Shown piece by piece: positions 36,854 to 43,144 of a stretch of DNA of 64,000 bases. The DNA lies in NCBI RefSeq assembly GCF_017939745.1, contig NZ_JAGKQQ010000001.1, forward strand, positions 5,766,001 through 5,830,000, written 5' to 3'. Every line of letters begins with the position of its first letter. The stretch's first letter is position 1. The stretch is from Gemmata palustris. GTDB lineage: Bacteria; Planctomycetota; Planctomycetia; Gemmatales; Gemmataceae. The translations under genes and the position numbers were made by a program. The notes under the pieces are model-generated. The model was not told the DNA's origin, ran no database searches, and worked only from the letters and a program-made list of their open reading frames with translations.

Positions 36854-37243
36854 TCACGAGCCCTCACGGAACGTTTCGTACTCGGTCGCGTCCCACCGGT
36901 AGTCGATGAACACTTGCTCGCCGGCCTCGATGTCCCGCAGCGCCCGGAACACGATGTCGTCCCGCGACGCCCGCGGGTTGAACCGGGCGTTCGGGTCCGA
37001 GGAGTGGTTGTACAGCGACCCGTACCCGAGCGCGACGGCCAGTTCGCCGGTGCCCTCGCCCCACTGGAACACGTAGTGCTCCAGCGCCTTCCCGCCGGCC
37101 CCCTCGGGCGAGGCCGGGAGGCGGATGACCGGGCACACCTCGATCACCTCGCCCGCCCGGTAGGACCGGCCGGCGAACACCCCGCGCCCCATGCCGCGGA
37201 CTTTTCGGACGTACAGAGCGGGTCGTTGTGTCGTAGTGTTCAT
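36854..37243 (-). CDS. SET-domain protein
   Basis: A 129-residue protein starting at ATG 37243. The SET fold is shown by GMGRGVFAGRSYRAGEVIEVCPV, the cofactor motif YNHSSDPNARF, and the C-terminal GEQVFIDYRWDATEY. SET proteins transfer methyl groups from S-adenosylmethionine to lysine. This is a minimal single-domain form, widespread in bacteria, with unknown target. No pre-/post-SET cysteines. Confidence 0.85.
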   Translation of the reverse strand: MNTTTQRPALYVRKVRGMGRGVFAGRSYRAGEVIEVCPVIRLPASPEGAGGKALEHYVFQWGEGTGELAVALGYGSLYNHSSDPNARFNPRASRDDIVFRALRDIEAGEQVFIDYRWDATEYETFREGS

Positions 37244-37444
37244 GCGCCTGACGGGAGGGTTCTGGTACGGGGCCTGGTCGCGAGATCGATTCGGTGGGCC
37301 GCCCGACTTGACGCCGAACCGAATAGAACGTGGTGCCCGCGGGTGGTGCCGCTGGCGGAACTGGAGCGACCCGCGCATCCGCACGCGGCAGAGCCGGCTC
37401 CGTTGGAATGACACGGGGCGCCCGTTCTTACCACGAGGCAACCA

Positions 37445-37618
37445 CGGCGCGAAAGTGCAACCCGGAGAAACTCAGTCGGCGGCCGCCGACTGGGACGTCC
37501 ACCACACTCTGGTGGCCGCGGTTGGTGCCCGGTGCGACTCTCCGGCGGGGTTCAGGGGGCCGAAAACGTGATCGACACCATTGGCGGCGGCGAACGCGAT
37601 AGACGAGGGACAAGGCGA
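37445..37618 (+). pseudogene. Decayed copy of the 61-residue gene at 55223
   Basis: It begins ACG GCG CGA AAG in place of ATG GCG CGG AAG: the start codon is lost. Then NPEKL, a frame change, AAADWDVHHTLVAAV and, in a third frame, ENVID(T)I can be followed against MARKYDPEKLK..AAADWDVHHALVAAV..KDVIDAV of the intact gene. At least two frameshifts plus the lost start make it non-functional. Confidence 0.75.
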
Positions 37619-37646
37619 GGGCAAGTAGCTGCGGCCCCACAAACGC

Positions 37647-37685
37647 AAACAGCTCCGGCATCCCTCGTGGGCGCCGGAGCTGTTT
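37647..37685 (-). terminator. Terminator of the RRM gene
   Basis: A 13-bp perfect stem (AAACAGCTCCGGC at 37647-37659 with GCCGGAGCTGTTT at 37673-37685), 20 bp after the stop of the RRM gene, followed on that strand by GCGTTTG. Confidence 0.75.
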
Positions 37686-37704
37686 ATCTCACCGGGTCGG
37701 CCGG

Positions 37705-37992
37705 TCAGTTGGTCCGGGCGTACCGGTCGCGGCCCGCGCCGGACGGCCGATCCTCACGGGGCTTGGCCTCGTTCACGGTCAGGCTCCGGTTCCCGAGCCG
37801 GGCCTGATTTAGGGCCTGGATCGCTTCCTCGGCACCCTCCACCATCTCGACGAACGCGAACCCGCGGCTGGCGCCGGTCTCGCGGTCCGTGCAGATGGTC
37901 GCGCTCATCACCCGGCCGTGCGCGGAGAACAGCTCCCGCAGTTCGTCGGCCGTGGCGTCGAACGGAAGGTTGCCAACATACAGCTTCTTCAA
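37705..37992 (-). CDS. RNA-recognition-motif (RRM) RNA-binding protein
   Basis: A 95-residue single-RRM protein: RNP2 is KLYVGNL at the start and RNP1 is SRGFAFVEM near residue 45. The C-terminal tail (EAKPREDRPSGAGRDRYARTN) is basic. Small RRM proteins of this kind in cyanobacteria and planctomycetes bind RNA and are often linked to stress. A promoter is expected in the 37993-38100 region. Confidence 0.93.
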   Translation of the reverse strand: MKKLYVGNLPFDATADELRELFSAHGRVMSATICTDRETGASRGFAFVEMVEGAEEAIQALNQARLGNRSLTVNEAKPREDRPSGAGRDRYARTN

Positions 37993-38455
37993 AATGCACT
38001 CACCTTTTGGGCCGGAGCCCGGGATACGGACGGCAGACGGCCGGAATGGCCGGGGCCGGTTAGGTACCGCGCCGACAGTTTAGCGGTCTTGGGGACTGTG
38101 AGGGGTTGACTCAGAGAGGGCAAACCAAGAGGGCAAAACAGGGCGTTGACTCCTAACATGCGGATCGGTCGACCCGCGTAGGGGAATTATACCCTGCACA
38201 TCGCCCCGCGCGAATGCCGATCCCGGATTTCGCCCCGATTGCCCCGCCCGAACCTGTCCTTTGCGGTGCCCGAACCGGCCCACAAACGCCACCGTCCCTC
38301 GCGCACCGAGGTAGGCGGGGGACGGTGGCGTTTTTTGCGATCAATCGGCGAAGGTGTCTGATCGCTCCAAAATCGCTTCCAAAATCTGTTACCCGAGCGC
38401 CACAAATAAGCCACGAAACTCGGTCGCGGCTCTTCCTCAGCAGCGTGACGGACGG
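37993..38455. other. Gene-poor stretch with a terminator
   Basis: No gene is supported in these 463 bp. It holds the upstream region of the RRM gene and, at 38285-38332, a strong hairpin that ends the minus-strand gene at 38456. Confidence 0.45.
38285..38332. terminator. Strong GC stem followed by T6
   Basis: AACGCCACCGTCCC (38285-38298) pairs with GGGACGGTGGCGTT (38319-38332), 14 bp; the plus side continues with TTTTTT and the minus side with TTTG. Most likely it terminates the minus-strand gene at 38456. Confidence 0.75.
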
Positions 38456-38887
38456 TTAGTACGAACTGGACGGCGCGATCGGCACGGGGTTCAGCGTCGG
38501 CGGCAGATGGGGCACGTCCCCGCCCAGCCCGTCGATCCGCTCCTTCTGCTTCTCGGCCTTCCGGTGCAGCACCTTGAGGTACGCCCGCTCCTTTTTCTCC
38601 AGTTCCGCCTTCTGCTCGCGGAACCCGTCCACCGCGTCGATCAACTGCTCGATGGTCATGGACTCCGGCTTGGTCTCGGCGGATAGCGTGCGGGGCGCGG
38701 GGCCGACCACGACGAGCGGGTCTGTTGCCGGTGAGGGCAGCAATGTTCTCTCCGGCCGAATCGCGGTCGGTGGGGCCGCGTCCGGTGATCCCGGCACAGG
38801 CTTCGGCTGGGTCTGCTGCTGCGCGACGGTCGCCCCCACCACGGCCAGCAGGACGGCACCCACGGCGATCAGATAACGGGTCTTCAT
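38456..38887 (-). CDS. Exported coiled-coil protein of unknown function
   Basis: A 143-residue protein. ATG 38887 gives a signal peptide (MKTRYLIAVGAVLLAVVGATVAQ). A Pro/Thr-rich linker follows, then a charged helical region (EQLIDAVDGFREQKAELEKKERAYLKVLHRKAEKQKERID, written here in parts: EQLIDAVDGFREQ and KAELEKKERAYLKVL) likely forming a coiled coil, and a Pro-rich end. No family recognised. Confidence 0.7.
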   Translation of the reverse strand: MKTRYLIAVGAVLLAVVGATVAQQQTQPKPVPGSPDAAPPTAIRPERTLLPSPATDPLVVVGPAPRTLSAETKPESMTIEQLIDAVDGFREQKAELEKKERAYLKVLHRKAEKQKERIDGLGGDVPHLPPTLNPVPIAPSSSY

Positions 38888-38985
38888 GTCGGCCTCCATT
38901 CCGAACAGTAGAATTGGTGGGAGAGCGTAGACTCTGGCACGGGGCTGGTGCAAGGCCGATTCCGATGGCGGGCGCCAAACGAACA

Positions 38986-39010
38986 AAGCCGCGAACCCAT
39001 GTCGCGGCTT
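38986..39010. terminator. Hairpin after a small minus-strand gene
   Basis: AAGCCGCGA (38986-38994) pairs with TCGCGGCTT (39002-39010), 21 bp past the stop at 39031. The hairpin after the thioredoxin gene has the same core (GCCGCGA/TCGCGGC). Confidence 0.6.
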
Positions 39011-39030
39011 CTTCAATGGCGCGTTTGACT

Positions 39031-39185
39031 TTAGCTCTTCTTGTCGGCCCCGCGTTGGTAGTCGTCGGCGGGTAGAGCGCCCTTATCCGGGTCGCGTTCA
39101 GGGCCTGCGTACCGAACGTTCCCGACCGGCCCCACTGTAGCGACGCCCGCCGGTCTTCCTCGCCACGCTGGGTGCGTTCTGGCAC
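39031..39185 (-). pseudogene. Possible small gene with a frameshift
   Basis: A GTG at 39185 follows AAGGAG, an excellent ribosome site, and starts MPERTQRGEEDRRASLQWG. That frame then runs on without sense, whereas the next frame reads GPVGNVRYAGPERDPDKGAL and ends PADDYQRGADKKS at TAA 39031, followed by a terminator-like hairpin. I interpret it as one about 50-residue hydrophilic protein with a single-base shift near 39130, either decayed or a sequencing error. Family unknown. Confidence 0.4.
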
Positions 39186-39227
39186 GAGTGTCTCCTTAGG
39201 TGCGGGGTCAGGTGCGCAGTGGTTGAC

Positions 39228-39464
39228 TCACCCCGCGTCTTCGCCGTGCCGCTGTCCGCCGTCGTTCTTCGGGCCGGGTTGCTGCCTCGCGTGCTCACCC
39301 GTGCCGGTGAAGTCGCCCAAGCGACGCTTCGGGTCTTCCTCTTGGAAGCCCGTGCCGTCCTGATCGACCGTGTTCTGCTCGTCGTCTTGCGGTTTAAACG
39401 ACGTGCCCGCGTGCGGCTGGTTCGCGGGCGGCACCGGTCCGGGGCTATGGTTCTTCTTGCTCAT
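39228..39464 (-). CDS. Small hydrophilic protein (MxKKN...AGTSF family)
   Basis: A 78-residue, strongly hydrophilic protein (MSKKNHSPGPVPPANQPHAGTSFK...), likely disordered. Its N-terminus matches the 70-residue protein at 40016 (MGKKNNTAPVPAGNRTNAGTSF), showing two paralogues 550 bp apart flanking the thioredoxin gene. No domain known; role not assigned. Confidence 0.65.
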   Translation of the reverse strand: MSKKNHSPGPVPPANQPHAGTSFKPQDDEQNTVDQDGTGFQEEDPKRRLGDFTGTGEHARQQPGPKNDGGQRHGEDAG

Positions 39465-39651
39465 GGCGCGTTCTCCACTTGTGCGGGCGAGTGCGGGAAA
39501 TGGTCACGCAAGTGATGTGCCAATCTGAAATGTGTCAAGCACCTGATCTGCACCACTTGCATTGGGCACTGAGTGTATCCCGCACCGCGCGGGCGGCGTA
39601 TTCTGAAGGGTAACCGGCGCGTTCGTGGTGGCGCCCCCGACCGAGGTTCCC

Positions 39652-39954
39652 ATGTCCGAGCCGACGCGCGAAGAAATGGACCAGATGACCGGGCCGGTCG
39701 TGTTGGAGTTCGGAGCCGACTGGTGCCCGTACTGTCAAGCGATTCAGCCGCTCGTGACCGACCTGCTCGCCAAGTACCCGCAGGTGCGGCACGTTCGAGT
39801 CGAAGACGGCAAGGGAAAGCCGCTGGGGCGCTCGTTCCGGGTCAAACTGTGGCCGACGCTGGTGTTCCTGCGCGACGGTCGGGTCGTGAGCCAAGCGGTT
39901 CGGCCGCCGTCGGATGAGATCGCGAAGGGGTTCGCAGAACTGGTGCCGGGGTGA
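39652..39954 (+). CDS. Thioredoxin-like protein
   Basis: A 100-residue thioredoxin fold starting at ATG 39652 (GAGG upstream). The active site is ADWCPYCQ (Cys25, Cys28), WCPYC instead of the usual WCGPC; the cis-Pro is in KLWPTLVFLRDG. Cytosolic; reduces disulfides or acts in a stress pathway. A terminator follows at once. Confidence 0.9.
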   Translation: MSEPTREEMDQMTGPVVLEFGADWCPYCQAIQPLVTDLLAKYPQVRHVRVEDGKGKPLGRSFRVKLWPTLVFLRDGRVVSQAVRPPSDEIAKGFAELVPG

Positions 39955-39963
39955 ATCCAAACG

Positions 39964-39993
39964 AAGGAGCCGCGAAATATCTCGCGGCTCCTT
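39964..39993 (+). terminator. Terminator of the thioredoxin gene
   Basis: 12-bp stem AAGGAGCCGCGA (39964-39975) with TCGCGGCTCCTT (39982-39993), loop AATATC, 10 bp after the stop. Confidence 0.8.
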
Positions 39994-40015
39994 GCTGAGT
40001 GCTCGAACGATTCGG

Positions 40016-40228
40016 TCACATCGGGCGGGGCTCGTCCCGTTTCGCACTGCTGAGCCGCGTCGCGTCGTCCTCGCCTTGCCCCTTTTTCAGCCCCTGTTCG
40101 CTCTGGGGTGCAGCGGTCTTCCCGGACTCGTCCTGATTCGGCTCCTCGAAGTTCGGCTCGTCGAATGAAGTTCCGGCATTCGTCCGGTTACCAGCGGGCA
40201 CCGGGGCGGTGTTGTTCTTCTTGCCCAT
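40016..40228 (-). CDS. Small hydrophilic protein, paralogue of 39228
   Basis: A 70-residue acidic/polar protein (MGKKNNTAPVPAGNRTNAGTSFDEPNF...), ending DATRLSSAKRDEPRPM. It shares the N-terminal M.KKN, the P.P.N and AGTSF elements with the protein at 39228. Likely disordered; function unknown. Confidence 0.65.
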   Translation of the reverse strand: MGKKNNTAPVPAGNRTNAGTSFDEPNFEEPNQDESGKTAAPQSEQGLKKGQGEDDATRLSSAKRDEPRPM

Positions 40229-40311
40229 GATCTATCCCCTGTCAGTGCGGGCGATTCGGCAGAGGTAATTACAGCAAGTGCTGTGCCAGTTGGGTGGCCC
40301 ACGTAGTGTGG

Positions 40312-40482
40312 TTACGGCAGCATGAGGTTCCGCCAGACCGGTAGGAGGGAAAAGGGCGCACCCGCGGCCGGCGGCATCTCGGGCGATGGGCCGGAGTCGG
40401 GGCGCGGTGCTCCGCGGTCCGATCGGTCTTCGTCGGGCCGGGGCGGGGCGGCATCACACGCTAATGCGTTCGGGTCGTTCAC
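40312..40482 (-). CDS. Small Pro-rich protein overlapping the MFS gene
   Basis: A 56-residue protein starting at GTG 40482, with GAGGAGA at a good distance upstream. It reads NDPNALACDAAPPRPDEDRSD, then Pro/Gly-rich, with a hydrophobic end (FSLLPVWRNLMLP). Its start lies 29 bp inside the MFS gene end, which suggests coupling. No family known; moderate support from the ribosome site only. Confidence 0.5.
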   Translation of the reverse strand: MNDPNALACDAAPPRPDEDRSDRGAPRPDSGPSPEMPPAAGAPFSLLPVWRNLMLP

Positions 40483-41689
40483 GATCGGTCTCCTCAATGG
40501 ATTGTAAATTCGTCCGCGGGTGGCCGAGATCGGGTACTTGGCCACTCGCGCCCAGCGAGCGGGGGCGGAGGGCGACGGCCCCTGCGGCCAACACGGCCCC
40601 GCCGGCGACGACCAGCAGCATGGCCCGCGGGAGCCCGACCGCCTCGGCCGTGAAGCCTACAAGGGGCGGGCCGACCAAGAACCCGAAGTACCCGACTCCC
40701 GTCACCAGGGCGAGCCCGCGGCCGGACGTGTCGCCCGCGGCCGCCCGGAACAGGACCGGAACGACGTTCGCGAGCCCCAGTCCGACCACCCCGCACCCGG
40801 CCGCCACCCAGCCCGGCGTTCCACCCCAGAGGCCCAGGCCGATGCCCGCCGCGGCGAGCACTCCGCCGGCGCGGACCACGGCCACGTCTCCGGCGCGCGC
40901 GGTCAACCGGTCGCCGAGGAACCGGCCCCCGGCCCAGGCCGCGGTGAACGCCCCGTATGCGAGCGGAGCGACGGCCGGCCCCGCCCCGAACGCGACGGCG
41001 AGGAGCCCGGCCCAGTCGGCCATCGCTCCTTCCAGAAACAGGCAGGCGAACGCCAGCCCGGTGAGGGCGAGAACGCGGCGATCGGCCCCAGTCGGCCGAT
41101 TCGGTCCGGGCGCCGCGGGCGACGGGGCGAATCCCCGCGCCGGCCGGCCGGTCAGCAGCAGGGCCAGGGCCAGGGCGATCGTTACCGCCGCGTGCGCGAG
41201 CGGCCCGCCCCCGGCCGCCAGCGCCGCCACCCCGCCGCCCACGCCCGCCACCATCCCGACGCTAAACCACCCGTGGAACCCGGCCATGACCGGCCGCCCG
41301 AGGGCCTTCTCGCTGGCGGCCGCGGCCGCGTTCATGGTCACGTCCATCAGTCCGTGTGCCGCCCCGAAACACAGGAGCGCGAGCCCGAGGGCGGGGACCG
41401 ACCCGGCCAGTAGCGGGAGCGGGAGCAAGAAGGCGTAAACCAGGCCCGCCGCCCACGCCGTCCGTCCGGGTCCGAAGCGCCCGATCGCCCGCGGAGCGAG
41501 TGCCATTCCGACGACGGACCCGAGGGCCATGCACAACAGGGCGAGGCCGAGTGCCCCGGGGGGCGCGTCGAGGGCGGCCGACTGGCGGGGCACGTGGGCC
41601 ACCCAGGAGGCGGTCACGAACCCGTTCATCAGGAACCACTGCGAGACCGCCCGCCGCCGCTCGCCGGACCCGCCCAGAACCCGATCCAT
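40454..41689 (-). CDS. MFS transporter (YbjJ/FucP-like)
   Basis: A 411-residue membrane transporter with about twelve helices, starting at ATG 41689 with GAGGGGC upstream. The middle motif MDVTMNAAAAASEKALGRPVMAGFHGWFSVG (in pieces: GLMDVTMNAAAA, GRPVMAGFHGWFSVG) is typical of the YbjJ branch. Substrate unknown, probably a sugar or metabolite. It diverges from the GntR/LacI-type regulator at 41910, which probably controls it. Confidence 0.85.
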   Translation of the reverse strand: MDRVLGGSGERRRAVSQWFLMNGFVTASWVAHVPRQSAALDAPPGALGLALLCMALGSVVGMALAPRAIGRFGPGRTAWAAGLVYAFLLPLPLLAGSVPALGLALLCFGAAHGLMDVTMNAAAAASEKALGRPVMAGFHGWFSVGMVAGVGGGVAALAAGGGPLAHAAVTIALALALLLTGRPARGFAPSPAAPGPNRPTGADRRVLALTGLAFACLFLEGAMADWAGLLAVAFGAGPAVAPLAYGAFTAAWAGGRFLGDRLTARAGDVAVVRAGGVLAAAGIGLGLWGGTPGWVAAGCGVVGLGLANVVPVLFRAAAGDTSGRGLALVTGVGYFGFLVGPPLVGFTAEAVGLPRAMLLVVAGGAVLAAGAVALRPRSLGASGQVPDLGHPRTNLQSIEETDRERPERISV

Positions 41690-41841
41690 CGAATGCCCCT
41701 CGCTGGTGACACGGAACGCGACCTTACGCCCCACCGCGCTCTTCAATTTGTGGCGGCGGATGGTCCCGGAGGGGGAACTCGTCGGTGCCCGCCACAGGCC
41801 ATTCTTCCATTGGCACTTTAGCCCGGTAATCGCCCTGTGTG

Positions 41842-41897
41842 TTGACAGGATGCCATTCCTGCTAAAATACCTGTCATAACAATTGTTCCACCTGTCA
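41842..41897. promoter_or_regulatory. Putative operator cluster and promoter
   Basis: TTGACA (41842-41847) and TAAAAT (41863-41868) resemble -35/-10 boxes though the 15-bp spacing is short. TGACAGG (41843-41849) and its complement CCTGTCA at 41870-41876 and 41891-41897 occur three times in 55 bp, and ACAATTGT (41879-41886) is palindromic. Located in the divergent gap between the MFS and regulator genes, a likely binding region of that regulator. Confidence 0.5.
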
Positions 41898-41909
41898 CTG
41901 GCAGGCATC

Positions 41910-43040
41910 ATGCCGAGTGAACCCAAGCACCGTCAGATTTCCCGCGAATTGATGACGGAAATTGCCGCGGGCCGGTACGCACCGGCCGGCCGCCTGCCGA
42001 GCGAGTCCCAGCTCGTCGCCCGGTTCGGCGCGTCCCGCCCGACGGTTGCGCGGGCACTGCGCGACCTCCAGGAGCAAGGGCTGATCGAGCGGCGGGTCGG
42101 GTCCGGCAGCTTCGTCAGCCGCCGCGCGCCGGCCGCACCCGGGGCGCTGCGGCAACTCGGGCTGCTGACGCCGGGGCTGGGCACGACGGAGTTCTTCGAG
42201 GCGGTCTGCGGCGAGCTGGCCGGACTGGCACGGGTCCACGAGTACGGCTTGTTCTGGGGCGGTGGGAGCCTCGCCGGCGCGCAGGGCGACACGTCCCCGG
42301 AGGCGGCGGAAGCGATCTGCGAGCAGATCGTCCGACGGGAGGTGAGCGGGGTGTTCTTCGCCCCGGCCGAGCAGGCGCCGCGGGCGCGGGACGTTAACCT
42401 GCGGGTGACCGAGCGGCTCCAGAAGGCGGGCATCGCGGTGGTTCTGCTGGACCGGGACGTGGTCCCGTTCCCGGCCCGGAGTCCGTTCGATCTGGTCGGG
42501 GTGGACAACTTTGCCGGAGGGTATTTGCAGGCCGACCACCTGCTCCGCCTCGGGTGCCGGCGGCCCGTCTACCTGGCCCGTCCGCTGTCGGCCCCGACCG
42601 TCGCCGCCCGCATTGCGGGGGCCCGGGAGGCGGTGATCGCCCGCGGACCGGGCGCCCCGCCGGACTTCGTGCGGATCGGCGACCCGGCCGACCGCTCCCT
42701 GGTGCGCGACTTGACCGGCGCCGGCGGCGCGGACGCGGTCATCTGCGCGAACGACCACCTCGCGGCCGAACTCTTGCGCGCCTTCGCGCGGGAGGGCGTC
42801 CGGGTACCGCGGGACGTGCAGGTGGTCGGGTTCGACGACGTTCGGTACGCGGGCCTGCTGTCCGTACCACTGACGACGGTCCACCAGCCGTGCCGGGAGA
42901 TCGCGACCGCCGCGTTCCGGGCGATGCTCGATCGGGTGACCGATCCCGGGCTCCCGGCGCGGGGGGTGTCACTGTCGCCCCGGCTCGTGGTCCGGGAGTC
43001 GTGCGGGGCGTACCTCCACCGCGGGGAGGGCGGCGAGTAG
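41910..43040 (+). CDS. GntR/LacI-type transcriptional regulator
   Basis: A 376-residue protein starting at ATG 41910 (an in-frame TTG at 41883 is less likely). A GntR winged-helix domain is at 1-75 (LPSESQLVARFGASRPTVARALRDLQEQGLIERRVGSGSFV). The rest is a LacI-type sugar-binding domain (VGVDNFAGGYLQADHLLRLGC, VICANDHLAAELLRAF, VPRDVQVVGFDDVRYA...PLTTVHQP). This AraR-like combination senses a small ligand. Divergent MFS transporter and repeated TGACAGG sites suggest local control. Confidence 0.9.
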   Translation: MPSEPKHRQISRELMTEIAAGRYAPAGRLPSESQLVARFGASRPTVARALRDLQEQGLIERRVGSGSFVSRRAPAAPGALRQLGLLTPGLGTTEFFEAVCGELAGLARVHEYGLFWGGGSLAGAQGDTSPEAAEAICEQIVRREVSGVFFAPAEQAPRARDVNLRVTERLQKAGIAVVLLDRDVVPFPARSPFDLVGVDNFAGGYLQADHLLRLGCRRPVYLARPLSAPTVAARIAGAREAVIARGPGAPPDFVRIGDPADRSLVRDLTGAGGADAVICANDHLAAELLRAFAREGVRVPRDVQVVGFDDVRYAGLLSVPLTTVHQPCREIATAAFRAMLDRVTDPGLPARGVSLSPRLVVRESCGAYLHRGEGGE

Positions 43041-43144
43041 CGACCGATCGGGCTCCCCTCGCCGGGTACCGCACGAGTTGGCGGGCGAGATGCCGACACG
43101 GTCGGCGCGGCGACGCGGTCCGGTCACCCCGGCTCGTTTCCGCG

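Noticed and set aside
36624-36857. 77-codon minus-strand frame touching the SET gene by GTGA
   Set aside because: No recognisable content, no ribosome site, Arg-rich; the overlap alone is not enough.
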